Positions 17,356 through 26,723 of a DNA stretch of 64,000 nucleotides are shown here, piece after piece. Within the stretch, counting starts at the first letter, position 1; each line of letters opens with the position of its first letter. The stretch comes from Ruegeria discodermiae (GTDB lineage: Bacteria > Pseudomonadota > Alphaproteobacteria > Rhodobacterales > Rhodobacteraceae): contig NZ_JAVAMO010000016.1 in NCBI RefSeq assembly GCF_030758345.1, positions 60,857 to 124,856 of the forward strand, written 5' to 3'. Below the pieces are notes generated by a model. The model was given only the letters and a program-made list of their open reading frames with translations. It did no database searches and was not told the DNA's origin. Position numbers and translations under genes: made by a program.

Positions 17356-19704
17356 GTGCGACGCTTTTGCTTCTTTATACTGTTCTTCATCGCTACTGCG
17401 GGCTTTGCCGCCGCTCAGGATGTGCCGCACGAGGTGACGCCGGATCTGGCTGCCGAAAAAGGGTGCCTGTCCTGTCATGAAGGCATCGAGAAGTTCACCA
17501 CGGGTGCGATGATGGAAACCATCGAGGCAATAGGCCCGGACTATGGCGACCCGGCGGGTTGCGTTGTCTGCCATGGCGGCAATGCTCAGGGGCTGACAGC
17601 GGAACAGGCTCATGAAGGCACCCATCCGGAACTTGCCGATGCGGGCGGGCCGCACATGTTCTACCCTGATCCGGGCGCGGTCTGGATCGCCGACAAGTCC
17701 TGCGGCCAGTGTCACGATGGATATGCGGAACGCCTGATCAAATCGCTGATGAACACCGAAGCGGGCAAGCTGCAGGGCAACCTGTGGTCGTGGGGTGTGA
17801 TCGACACGCATCGCTCTGTCTACGGCAACTATGATCTGGTGGACGAGGACGGCTATGTGCCCACCGTCGGCACCGAGGCCTATGCCGAGTACATCACCGC
17901 CTACGCCGAGGCGCATCCCGATCAACTGCCTTCGTCGATGGAGCAGGTGCCGGATGTGGATGTGGACGAGATCTCGGAACATCCCAATCTGGCCGGGATC
18001 ACCTATTCGCGCCAGCAATGCCAGCGCTGCCATGTCGGCGTTACCGGACGTGAGAAGCGCGGCGATTTCCGCGGCGCAGGCTGTTCTTCATGCCACGTCC
18101 CTTATTCCAATGACGGGTTCTACGAGGGGGGCGATCCGACAATTGCCAAGGACCAACCGGGCAAATTGATGACCCACCAGATGCAGGCCACGCGCAAATC
18201 CAAGGTCAAACATGGCGATCTGGAATATTCCGGTATTCCCAACGAGACCTGTTCTTCTTGTCACAACCGCGGCAAGCGGATCGGCGTCAGCTATCAGGGC
18301 ATCATGGAGTTCCCCTATGGCTCGCCCTATGACCCGCAAGGGCAAAAGCAGCCCAAGCTGCACACCAAGAACTATGTCTTCGTGAAAGACGACCTGCATC
18401 ACCAGGTGCAATCGCGACCTGGCAACCCCGAAGGCGGCATGCTTTGCCAGGATTGTCACACCACCGTAGATATGCACGGCGACGGCAACCTGCCCGGCAC
18501 GACGCTGGCACAGGTCGAGATTGAATGCGAGGACTGCCACGGCACCGTAAGCAAATTCCCATGGGAATTGCCGCTGGGCTATGGCGAGGAATTTCAGCTT
18601 GAACTGGCGGACAATCCGCGCGGCCTGACCGAGGATCTGACTGCCGAACAATACATGGCCGAGGTCTATGAGCCCGAGGATGGATACCTGCTGACCGCTC
18701 GCGGCAACCCCTTCGGCAATGTGGTCAAGAAGGACGACAAGGTCATCCTGCACTCCGCCTCTGGTCTCGATTTCGAAGTGCCGGTGCTCAAGCAAATCTC
18801 GCTTGACGGCACCTGGAAGTCCCCCAATGCCGAGGTCGCGATGAACCGGGTCGGTCAGCATATGGAAAGCATGGAATGCTATGCCTGCCACGCCGACTGG
18901 GCCCCGCAATGTTATGGCTGCCACATCACTGTGGATTATAGCGAGGGCAAGACGGATGTGGACTGGATTAACAACGCCAATGCCCGCGAAGAAAACGGCC
19001 TGACCGCCGATGCGCCTTTGGGCACCAACGGTCTGACCGGCCCCGGCAAGGTCTCGGAAACCCGCTCCTATCTGCGCTGGGAAGAGCCGGTGCTCGGCAT
19101 CAATGGCGAAGGCCGCGTCAGCCCGCTGATGCCCGGATGTCAGGTGATCACCACCGTGATCGACAAGGACGGCAACACCGTTGCGCATAACGAGACCTGG
19201 ATGACCCCCGATGCAGGCGGCACCAAGGGCCTGGACCACGCGGCCGTGCAGCCACATACGGCTGGTCGCGAAGCCCGCAGCTGTGAGAGCTGCCATAACA
19301 ATCCCAAGGCACTGGGTTACGGCATCTCTGGCGGGCGGTTCATGAACGGCTACGAGGATGGCTTCGTCGTCGATCTGGAGACTGCCGATGGCACGATCAT
19401 TCCCAACCGGACCCAGTTGCAGTCCCAGCCCGTTCCGTCACTGGATCATGACCTAAGCCGAATCGTTACCGAAGACGGTCAGCAACTGGTCACCGTCGGT
19501 TCACACTGGCCGCTGACCGGTCCGCTGCCACAGGAGATGCGCGAGAAAATGGAGCGCACGGGCCTCTGCATGGGCTGTCACCAGAATATGACCAACGAAG
19601 ACCTGTGGTCCCGCGTGAACTCGCCCGGCTTCGTGGACAATGAAGAGCATCAGGAGGTCATGAACCAAGCCGTTCAGGCCCTGGCGAAAGAGAAATCGGA
19701 GTAG
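17356..19704 (+). CDS. Periplasmic 12-heme c-type cytochrome
   Basis: A 782-residue secreted multiheme cytochrome. A signal peptide (residues 1-21, cleaved near FAAAQ) is followed by twelve CXXCH heme-attachment motifs: CLSCH (37), CVVCH, CGQCH, CQRCH, CSSCH twice, CQDCH, CEDCH, CYACH, CYGCH, CESCH and CMGCH (738). All motifs are canonical. One lone Cys in MPGCQV is not part of a motif. There is no membrane anchor. The heme clusters sit in the N-terminal two-thirds and the extreme C-terminus, with a long heme-free insert between hemes 8 and 9. It resembles in general style the octaheme tetrathionate/nitrite/hydroxylamine enzymes, but the redox partner or substrate cannot be assigned. The divergent heme-lyase operon likely matures it. 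Confidence 0.9.
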   Translation: MRRFCFFILFFIATAGFAAAQDVPHEVTPDLAAEKGCLSCHEGIEKFTTGAMMETIEAIGPDYGDPAGCVVCHGGNAQGLTAEQAHEGTHPELADAGGPHMFYPDPGAVWIADKSCGQCHDGYAERLIKSLMNTEAGKLQGNLWSWGVIDTHRSVYGNYDLVDEDGYVPTVGTEAYAEYITAYAEAHPDQLPSSMEQVPDVDVDEISEHPNLAGITYSRQQCQRCHVGVTGREKRGDFRGAGCSSCHVPYSNDGFYEGGDPTIAKDQPGKLMTHQMQATRKSKVKHGDLEYSGIPNETCSSCHNRGKRIGVSYQGIMEFPYGSPYDPQGQKQPKLHTKNYVFVKDDLHHQVQSRPGNPEGGMLCQDCHTTVDMHGDGNLPGTTLAQVEIECEDCHGTVSKFPWELPLGYGEEFQLELADNPRGLTEDLTAEQYMAEVYEPEDGYLLTARGNPFGNVVKKDDKVILHSASGLDFEVPVLKQISLDGTWKSPNAEVAMNRVGQHMESMECYACHADWAPQCYGCHITVDYSEGKTDVDWINNANAREENGLTADAPLGTNGLTGPGKVSETRSYLRWEEPVLGINGEGRVSPLMPGCQVITTVIDKDGNTVAHNETWMTPDAGGTKGLDHAAVQPHTAGREARSCESCHNNPKALGYGISGGRFMNGYEDGFVVDLETADGTIIPNRTQLQSQPVPSLDHDLSRIVTEDGQQLVTVGSHWPLTGPLPQEMREKMERTGLCMGCHQNMTNEDLWSRVNSPGFVDNEEHQEVMNQAVQALAKEKSE

Positions 19705-19755
19705 CCGGGGGCGTGCGGACCCGGCGATAGTCGGGCCAGTACAGACATTCAAGCC

Positions 19756-20136
19756 ATGAGGAACACAAAGATGCGCGCAGCCTTGATCATCGCTTCCATG
19801 ACCGTGGCCGGGGCAATCTCCAGCTTACCCGCACTGTCACAATCGGTTTATACGGCGGGCGAGCTTCTTTCTCCTTGTCAGGAATCCGACAATGACGCGC
19901 GCTGGGGTGATGCGGCAGAGACAGAATGCGAACAATATCTGATGGGCTTTGTCGGTGCGCTGCGACTTGTGGGCGCCAAAGCCGATTTGGGTATCTGCGC
20001 TCCCGAACTGAACACCGCCGACGAGGTGCGTTGGGCATTCATGCGCTGGGTCCACGCCTCATACACCGAACGCACAAGGCTCCCCGCATCAGATGCAGTC
20101 ATGGCAACGCTCCAGGAAGGCTTTCCCTGCCAATAG
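19756..20136 (+). CDS. Rap1a/Tai-family secreted protein
   Basis: A 126-residue exported protein. The signal peptide covers about residues 1-28 (cleavage near ALSQS). The mature part has the Rap1a/Tai pattern: an SPC near the start, C-x-Q-Y-L-x-G-F-V-x-A, GIC-x-P and a terminal GFPC, four cysteines likely in two disulfides. Founding members are immunity proteins against type VI amidase effectors, but many relatives are of unknown role. It follows the 12-heme gene by 51 bp on the same strand, so a role in that periplasmic system is also possible. No effector gene is visible nearby. Confidence 0.75.
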   Translation: MRNTKMRAALIIASMTVAGAISSLPALSQSVYTAGELLSPCQESDNDARWGDAAETECEQYLMGFVGALRLVGAKADLGICAPELNTADEVRWAFMRWVHASYTERTRLPASDAVMATLQEGFPCQ

Positions 20137-20236
20137 TCAGATATTGGCAACCAAATATCAGTGTGCGTTTTGCTGTCCGACATCAGCGGATTTTCGGTTG
20201 AGTGTAGCAACGGGAGCTGTCGCAAGGTTTTGAAAC

Positions 20237-20353
20237 TGCTCGGATTTGGCCGATTTCTTCGATGCTTACAACCACGCTCGCCGCTTGAAGACACGCAGCG
20301 GCCTCACGCCTCACAAATACATCTGTAAAATCTGGACTTCAGAGCCAGACAGA
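20237..20353 (+). pseudogene. IS481-family transposase C-terminal remnant
   Basis: The frame LADFFDAYNHARRLKTRSGL followed by TPHKYICKIWTSEPDR is the characteristic C-terminal end of IS481-family transposases. The rest of the transposase is absent upstream, and downstream the sequence runs straight into an IS3-type remnant. A decayed insertion. Confidence 0.7.
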
Positions 20354-20356
20354 TCG

Positions 20357-21451
20357 GCGTTGTGGAGCAAACTTATTACCGCTGGTGAAAGAAATGAGCC
20401 GTTGAAGGCGCCATTGGTTCGAGCCCAACGGCGAATGCGGAATGGGTGTAAACCAATTTAAGGAACTAAGGCGGCTTCAGAAGGAAAATGAGCGGCTCAG
20501 GCGTGCGGTATCAGACCTGATGCTCGACAAACTTATCCTGACGGAAGCATCGAAGGGAAACTTCTAAGCCCCCTCGTCGCCGTGCTTGTGTCGATCATGT
20601 TCGCAGCCAGTTCAAAGTTTCCGAGCGCCGTGCATGCCGCGTACTGGGACAGCACCGATCCACGCAAAGGCGTTTTCCACGGGGCCCACCCGATGAAGAA
20701 CAGCTGGTGGCCGACATGATCGAACTTGCCAGGCAATATGGTCGGTATGGGTATCGCCGGGTTGCGGTGTTGCTGAGAGAGGCTGGATGGTCTGTCAGTG
20801 ATGGGCGCATTGAACGGCTTTGGCGACGAGAGGGGCTGAAGGTGCCTGCAAAACAGCCCAAGAAGGGACGGCCTTGGCTAAACGATGGTTCATGTGTTCG
20901 GCTCAGGCCGGAACATAGCAATCATGTCTGGGGCTATGACTTCGTGCATTGTCGTATCGATGAAGGGAGACCTTTCCGGACGTTGAACAACGAGACTTTG
21001 TTCGCCAGTGGTTCGAGAACAATGGTCGAGTGATGAGTTCAGCCGGGAGTGCTTGGCAATCAGGGCAAAGCGAAAACTAAACTCGGCGGATGTGATCGAT
21101 GCTCTGACGGATCTGTTCATTCTGCGCGGCACACCGTCCTACATCCGTTCAGATAACGGTCCTGAGTTCGTTGCTATGGCGGTTCGCGACCGGATTGCAG
21201 CTGTCGGAGCCAAAACGGCATACATCGAACCAGGCTCGCCTTGGGAGAACGGATTTTGCGAAAGCTTCAACGGTCGCATGAGGGACGAGCTATTGAACGG
21301 GGAAGTCTTCTACCTACTCAGAGAAGCGCAGATCATCATCGAAGAATGGAGGAAGCACTACAACATCAAACGACCACACAGTGCACTGGGCTATCGCCCT
21401 CCTGCACCGGAAACCATCATCCCGATGGAAAACAGGCCTATCATGCACTAG
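20357..21451 (+). mobile_element. Degenerate IS3-family element
   Basis: The orfA remnant (VEQTYYRW, then the coiled-coil RLQKENERLRRAVSDLMLDK to about 20567) contains stop codons and a frameshift. The orfB part carries an IS3-type integrase core: YDFVHCR with the first Asp, SDNGPEF with the second, and [16 protein letters not shown] with the catalytic Glu. Between the first and second Asp about 40 unrelated bases (around 20992-21034) replace the expected NIIDEFSRE coding sequence, breaking the frame. Clear terminal inverted repeats were not found. The element cannot be autonomous. Confidence 0.85.
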
Positions 21452-21499
21452 CAATCACGTTGGAACCGTCAGATAGGACTGCTCAATCGCTCTGATCCC

Positions 21500-22465
21500 T
21501 TAGGAAAAATCAGGCAGCACAACGTCCGCCAGATGTTCGAGAGTTGTGTCGATGGGCGCTTGATTGAACCGCAGGTTCAGCGCGACGTGATTGACCCCGA
21601 GCGTTGCTATCTCGTGCAGATAGCTGCGCAGGAAATCGGTGCCGGACTGAAACCCTAGGTGGATCGGGCGTGGGGGCGCAGCGGGATCAGCGAGGATGTC
21701 GACATAGAGCGATTGCATAACGGGCTTTTCCGGTTGGCCCGCTGCCTTCACGCGTCGCCGGTAATCCGCGATGACCTGCCCCTGGGCTGCTGCGTTGCGC
21801 GGATAGGTCATCCAACCATCTCCGTTCTGCGCCACCCAATCGGGTGTTTGCTGGCTAACACCGGTAATGAGCATGGGCAGGCGTGCGCCGTGAGGCTTTG
21901 GCAATAGATCAATGCCGCCAGACAGTTTGCCCTGCGCATTTTCATGCTTGGGATAGGCTGATCCGGCCGCGCGGATATACTCAAAGCTATCGCGGAAACG
22001 TGCTCCGCGGTCGTCAAAGCTCTGGTTCATCGCCGGGTACTCCTCAGGCCGATCGCCTGAGGCAACACCCAACAGCAACCGCCCGCCCGAGAGCACATCC
22101 GCGGTCGCCGCCGCTTTGGCCACATGGGCAGAGTGGCGCAATGGCAGGATCACACTCGCCGTTCCAAGCGCAATCCGGTCTGTCGCTGTTGCAAGCGCGC
22201 CCAGATAGACAAATGGATCGAACACCTGACCGGCATCACCGAAGCTTGGAACATTGAAGGGCACATCACGCAGCCAGAGTGCCACAAACCCGAGAACTTC
22301 TGCCCTGCGAGCCGCTTCCAGATGCCCCTGCAGAGTCGGCTCTGCGCCCACCCCGTATGCTTCGAGCGGTAACACAAGACCGACGCTCAGCCGTCCGGGA
22401 CGAAACACTTGGTTGTAGGCCACGTTGATCTCAGCAAACTCAGCGGGCTGTATTTTGTCCAACAT
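21500..22465 (-). CDS. LLM-class flavin-dependent oxidoreductase
   Basis: A 321-residue luciferase-like monooxygenase family protein with a TIM-barrel pattern. LWLRDVPFN, ATATDRIALGTASVILPLRHSAHVA (in two parts), and GGRLLLGVASGDRPEEY resemble the F420/FMN-binding LLM group. The start at 22465 is chosen because AGGAG lies 9 bases upstream and overlaps the stop of the CmcJ gene, so translation is likely coupled. Such enzymes use reduced flavin to oxygenate or reduce small molecules. Pairing with a CmcJ oxygenase suggests a two-step modification of one compound. Confidence 0.88.
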   Translation of the reverse strand: MLDKIQPAEFAEINVAYNQVFRPGRLSVGLVLPLEAYGVGAEPTLQGHLEAARRAEVLGFVALWLRDVPFNVPSFGDAGQVFDPFVYLGALATATDRIALGTASVILPLRHSAHVAKAAATADVLSGGRLLLGVASGDRPEEYPAMNQSFDDRGARFRDSFEYIRAAGSAYPKHENAQGKLSGGIDLLPKPHGARLPMLITGVSQQTPDWVAQNGDGWMTYPRNAAAQGQVIADYRRRVKAAGQPEKPVMQSLYVDILADPAAPPRPIHLGFQSGTDFLRSYLHEIATLGVNHVALNLRFNQAPIDTTLEHLADVVLPDFS

Positions 22466-22479
22466 ATCTGAGCACTCCT

Positions 22480-23256
22480 TCAATAGCGCACCAAGGTGCG
22501 GCTCTCGATGCTCTTGCGAATGGTGGTAACGTCGGGATCCTCGACCATATCAAGCGCGCTATGCGCAATCGATGGCAGACCTTGATTGTCATAGATATTG
22601 AAGACCGCCACTTCATCCGGAGTCATTTTGGATTGATAGACCCATTCATGTTCCGGGTTTCCCACCAGCCCCATGATTTGCCCCTTGCGGTCAGGATAGA
22701 TCAGGTCCAGCAGAATCCAGTCGGATGGATCAACCGATGACGGGCGAACGAAGCCAAGAGGCGCTGAATTGATAGGATGCTCCACAGGCCGCCAGACATT
22801 GACAAAAGCATAGTGACCTTGCGCCCATTCCTCTGCGGCCTCGACCCCCAACAGGTCGGTAAGGCGCTGCTCGGCTCCGTCCTTGCTGTAGTCGCTGTGG
22901 ACGTTGCGCGCCGGTTGGCGCGTCGCATCAGGGTCATCCATCCGAACCGTGTGATCAAACACCACAACCTCTCGCGCGCCAAGCCTGTCCAGAAGCATCG
23001 CCGTCAGTTCCGCATCGTAGGTCGGTTTCCAGACGTCACCGGCAAAATCTCGGACCAGCGTTTTCAGCGGCATGAATTCAACGGCATCGGATGCAAATGT
23101 GACTGACGGGCTCGTCGCACGGTTGTCTGCCAACGCTACGGATGTTGGGGCCAGCTCGGGGGAAATCAGGTTTCCCGCAATACCACCTGCATCCAGTTCA
23201 AAAGCTTGCCGATAGGGCTTGTGAACATGGTAGTTGACTGTGGCCGTCCGTGTCAT
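22480..23256 (-). CDS. CmcJ/NvfI-family oxidoreductase, copy 2
   Basis: A 258-residue paralogue of the protein at 663-1439, the same length and nearly identical over the last 80 residues. The iron-ligand HSDYS motif (about residue 132) and the distal His in IAHSALD are conserved. It precedes an LLM flavin oxidoreductase, whereas copy 1 precedes an SDR, so the two oxygenases have different partner enzymes. It is divergent from a LysR gene that is now truncated, so any regulation must come from elsewhere, perhaps the intact LysR at 1548. Confidence 0.85.
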   Translation of the reverse strand: MTRTATVNYHVHKPYRQAFELDAGGIAGNLISPELAPTSVALADNRATSPSVTFASDAVEFMPLKTLVRDFAGDVWKPTYDAELTAMLLDRLGAREVVVFDHTVRMDDPDATRQPARNVHSDYSKDGAEQRLTDLLGVEAAEEWAQGHYAFVNVWRPVEHPINSAPLGFVRPSSVDPSDWILLDLIYPDRKGQIMGLVGNPEHEWVYQSKMTPDEVAVFNIYDNQGLPSIAHSALDMVEDPDVTTIRKSIESRTLVRY

Positions 23257-23363
23257 GTGCGCCTCCTGCCTAAGCTCTGTTGCTTCCGTGATGGGGATTT
23301 AGTGTTGATCAATTTCCAGATAAACTGGCAATTTTCGGATTGATAATTCGGATTTCTAATATA

Positions 23364-23606
23364 ATGGACCTCGATACAGACACGCTTGGATTGTTTGTGA
23401 CGACAGCAGAGATGCTGATCATCAGCGCTGGCGGGCGCGCGTTGGGCTTGGCCCCAGCCGTATCCAGCGCAAAGCTCGCCAAGCTGGAGCAAAACCTATG
23501 TTCCGAACTTTTGCACCACAGGACACGAAAAGTGGCGCTGTCGGTCGAAGGTGGAGATTTCTAGCTATTTGCCGGTGAAATCATCGCTCAGGGATGACCC
23601 GCGCCA
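23364..23606 (+). pseudogene. Truncated LysR regulator
   Basis: The frame starts at the same residue as the LysR at 1548 and matches its HTH (LFVTTAEMLIISAGGRALG ... VSSAKLAKLE). After VEGGDF a TAG stop replaces the codon for the next Leu; the following codons still read LFAGEIIAQ, matching the intact copy, then a second stop and loss of similarity. Only 66 residues can be made, lacking the effector domain. It is divergent from CmcJ copy 2. Confidence 0.85.
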
Positions 23607-23753
23607 TCGTTGCGGTTCGAAGCCACCGGCTTTCATCCGCATAACGCCCCGATTCCTAAAAAGTTAGCCTTTCACCCACTCCGGTTCCGTTTCGGTTTGC
23701 GTTTTTTGAAACCGACACCACCCAATGGACCCCATGCGATCAACTTAATACCG

Positions 23754-24677
23754 TCAATTCACCTTCACTTCTGTGCTACGCGGCAGAGCCGTGTCTATCG
23801 TGTCAACGCCAATTCGGAGGTTTGGAACGCCCTCCTCCATAGCAACCTCGCCACTCAGCGTAAGCCCCGCGAAGTCCCAAAGCTTCGGGTCCAGCAAATG
23901 CGAGGGTCTCGCGTTCATCAGCGCCCTGAACATGACCTGTCGGCGACCGGGAGAGTTCCTCTCCCAGCTGTCCAGGATTTGCTTCACCTGTTGGCGCTGC
24001 AGACCATCTTGAGACCCGCAAAGGTCGCAGGGAATGATTGGATAGTTCATCGACCGCGCGAACTTCTCGCAATCGGCCTCTGCCACATGGGCAAGGGGTC
24101 GCAGGACGAACAGATCGCCTTCCTCATTCACCAGCTTAGGAGGCATGGTGGCCAATCGCCCGCCGTGAAACAGGTTCATAAAGAACGTCTCAAGAATATC
24201 ATCCCGATGATGGCCCAGCACGACTGCTGAACAGCCTTCCTCCCGAGCGATCCGATAGAGATTTCCCCGGCGCAGTCGCGAACACAGCGCGCAATATGTT
24301 CGGCCTTGGGGCACCTTGTCCACGACGATCGAATAGGTGTCTTGGAATTCAATCCGGCTTGGCACACCCATATTTTCCAGGAACTCAGGCAAGACCGTTG
24401 CCGGGAAGCCCGGCTGACCCTGATCAAGGTTGCAAGCCAGAAGATCAACCGGCAAAAGCCCTCGCCACTTCAACTCGATCAAGATCGCCAACAGAGTATA
24501 GCTATCCTTGCCACCGGATAAGCAAACGAGCCAGCGCGCATCGCTCCGGTCGACCATGCGGTACTGCTCTACCGCTTCGCGAACGTTGCGCACGATCCGC
24601 TTGCGCAGCTTTCTAAACTCCGTCGTGCGTGGAGCCCCATGGAAGATTGGGTGGATATCATCAAGATCTTTGGTCAT
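23754..24677 (-). CDS. ttcA: tRNA 2-thiocytidine(32) synthetase TtcA
   Basis: A 307-residue TtcA, complete. It has the ATP-pyrophosphatase PP-loop [12 protein letters not shown] (about residues 49-60), the Fe-S cysteines in [11 protein letters not shown] and [10 protein letters not shown], and the [19 protein letters not shown] segment. TtcA thiolates cytidine 32 of certain tRNAs using a [4Fe-4S] cluster. ATG at 24677 is chosen because it matches the family N-terminus; an in-frame ATG at 24779 would add 34 non-typical residues. It lies back to back with the 3' fragment of another ttcA (24786-25120), so this copy probably arrived with the inserted segment and replaced the native gene. Confidence 0.9.
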   Translation of the reverse strand: MTKDLDDIHPIFHGAPRTTEFRKLRKRIVRNVREAVEQYRMVDRSDARWLVCLSGGKDSYTLLAILIELKWRGLLPVDLLACNLDQGQPGFPATVLPEFLENMGVPSRIEFQDTYSIVVDKVPQGRTYCALCSRLRRGNLYRIAREEGCSAVVLGHHRDDILETFFMNLFHGGRLATMPPKLVNEEGDLFVLRPLAHVAEADCEKFARSMNYPIIPCDLCGSQDGLQRQQVKQILDSWERNSPGRRQVMFRALMNARPSHLLDPKLWDFAGLTLSGEVAMEEGVPNLRIGVDTIDTALPRSTEVKVN

Positions 24678-24785
24678 CGGAGACGGAATAGGACAAATTT
24701 TGGTGTTCTGAAACCCTTTCGGGTCAACCAGTGCCGCCCAATCAACACGACCAGCTTCGATGATACCAGTCGAGCTCATCGACGC

Positions 24786-25120
24786 GTACCCAAATGAACT
24801 ACAAATAGGTGTGAATGTTCTTTTGCCCGCTGGCCCATGTGACGGAGGCCGATTGAGAGAAATTTGCCACCGCGATGAACTCCCCCATCATCCCCTGCGA
24901 TCTGTGCGGCAGTCAGGACGGGCTGCAGCGCCAGCAGGTCAAACAGAGTCTCGACCAACGGGAAAAGAACGCACCGGGCCGCAGGCAGGTGATGTTCCGA
25001 GCACTGATGAATGCGCGCGCCTCGCATCTGCTGGACCCAAAACTGTTCGATTTTATGGGATTGAGCCATTCCAAGGACGAAATTGACGCGGATTCGTCTG
25101 AAATTCCGCAATTTCGTTAA
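24786..25120 (+). pseudogene. ttcA: ttcA 3' fragment
   Basis: The plus strand encodes [30 protein letters not shown] and continues [20 protein letters not shown] to a normal TtcA C-terminus at 25120. It lines up with the last third of the intact TtcA. The conserved Cys codon of ADCE has become TGA at about 24862, and similarity fades by about 24786, right beside the start of the intact inverted copy. The PP-loop region is missing. With the fragment at 11607-11728 it forms the two ends of one interrupted native gene. Confidence 0.8.
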
Positions 25121-25184
25121 CACATCGCTCAGACTGGTTTTCTAAGCTCAGGCAGACTCAAATGCAAAAGGCCCTGAAAAACCG

Positions 25185-26723
25185 ATGCAGATCAGTTCGC
25201 TATCGACCCGCCTGAAAGATCGGATCGTGCCGGTTCTGACCGGGCCTCCGGTGCTGGCCTTTTTGCCGGCAATCACACTGGGCGCCTTCTGGCTTTGGGG
25301 CGAAACCGCGCTGTTGCTAACGGCGCTGGGGCTGCCGCTTCTGTTTGCCTTTGCGGGGGCCCTGGGCAAATGGCCGGTTGAGAGGCGCGGGCCGCGCGAT
25401 GCGGTTACCGGGCTGATGCTGCAGGACAGCTTTCTTACCGCCGCCGAAGATGTTTGCGCCGAGACGGCCAGGAATGGCCTGAAATCAACATGCTTTCTGG
25501 TCGAGCTTGACGATTACGCCGATCATGTCAGTCGGCTGGGCCAGGGGGCAGCCGATCACATAGTGCAGCGATGCGGCGAGCGGGTTCAGTCCGTGCTGCG
25601 TGACAGGGACCTGGTTGCGCGTATGGGCGACAACCGCTTTGCGATCTGCCTCGCGCCGGTGCCGCATCTTGATCTGGAACTGTCAATCCAACTGGCGGGA
25701 CGCCTGCAGGAGGCGGTCGAAAACCCGATCTCGCTGGATGGATCAACCGTCTATGTCGGTTGCTCCATCGGGTTCTGTCAATTCAGCCGGTTCGATGGCG
25801 ACAGCGCCAAAGACTGGCTCGACGCCGCCGATCTGGCGCTGGAAGAGGCGCAACAGGCCGGGCCATCCGCGATCCGCGCGTTCTCTCCGCAGACACGCCG
25901 ACGCCGAGGCACCAAACCGCTGCGCGATGAGATCGGGTCCGCGCTGGACAACGGCCAGATCCAGCCCTGGTTTCAGCCACAAATCTCGACCGAGACCGGA
26001 CATGTCGTGGGCTTCGAGGCGCTTGCGCGTTGGTCGCATCCGCTGCGTGGCAATCTGGGCACGGACGTGTTTCTGCCCCTGATCGCACAGGCGGGGCTTT
26101 TGGACCGTCTGGGGCAAGTCATGCTCTACCATTCGCTGACCGCGCTCAAGGCCTGGGACAGCGCCGATGTCCGGGTTCCGAGCGTCGGTGTGAATTTCAC
26201 CGCCGAAGAACTGCGCAACCCCGCACTTGTCCAGCGCATCCAGTGGGAACTGGACCGTTTTGGTCTGACCGCCGACCGTTTGGCCGTCGAAGTGTTGGAA
26301 AATGTTTTCACGGATACGGCCGATGATACGGTCACCCGCAACATCGCCGGTCTGGGACAGCTGGGCTGCAAGATCGATCTGGATGATTTCGGCACCGGTC
26401 ACGCCTCTATCGCAGCCATCCGCCGGTTCGCGATCACCCGCATCAAGATCGATCGCTCCTTTGTTGCAAAAGCCGATCGCGACGCTGAACAGCAACGCAT
26501 GATCGGCGCCATCCTGACCATGGCTGAACGTCTGGAACTGGAAACCCTCGCCGAAGGTGTCGAGACCGTTGGCGAGCACGCCCTGCTGGCGCAGCTGGGT
26601 TGCGATCACGTGCAGGGCTTCGGCATCGGCAGACCGATGCCCTTCGACCAGACGCTGGACTGGATCTCGGCCCATGAGGCCAAAGTGCAGGACGCGCCGC
26701 GGATCAGCCGCAAAACCGGCTGA
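25185..26723 (+). CDS. EAL-domain c-di-GMP phosphodiesterase with degenerate GGDEF
   Basis: A 512-residue protein. Two hydrophobic segments (about 20-62) anchor it, a GGDEF-like domain spans about 75-230 and an EAL domain about 250-500. The GGDEF signature is degenerate (RMGDNRF), so cyclase activity is unlikely. The EAL domain keeps FEALARW, the metal-binding NFTAEELRN equivalent, DDFGTGHAS and EGVET, consistent with active c-di-GMP hydrolysis. Fourth-position neighbours (ttcA remnant before, yidC after) match the usual Rhodobacteraceae order. Confidence 0.9.
   Translation: MQISSLSTRLKDRIVPVLTGPPVLAFLPAITLGAFWLWGETALLLTALGLPLLFAFAGALGKWPVERRGPRDAVTGLMLQDSFLTAAEDVCAETARNGLKSTCFLVELDDYADHVSRLGQGAADHIVQRCGERVQSVLRDRDLVARMGDNRFAICLAPVPHLDLELSIQLAGRLQEAVENPISLDGSTVYVGCSIGFCQFSRFDGDSAKDWLDAADLALEEAQQAGPSAIRAFSPQTRRRRGTKPLRDEIGSALDNGQIQPWFQPQISTETGHVVGFEALARWSHPLRGNLGTDVFLPLIAQAGLLDRLGQVMLYHSLTALKAWDSADVRVPSVGVNFTAEELRNPALVQRIQWELDRFGLTADRLAVEVLENVFTDTADDTVTRNIAGLGQLGCKIDLDDFGTGHASIAAIRRFAITRIKIDRSFVAKADRDAEQQRMIGAILTMAERLELETLAEGVETVGEHALLAQLGCDHVQGFGIGRPMPFDQTLDWISAHEAKVQDAPRISRKTG

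Noticed and set aside
18088..19296. 402-codon frame antisense to the 12-heme gene
   Set aside because: The sense frame has a signal peptide and twelve heme motifs; the antisense has none.
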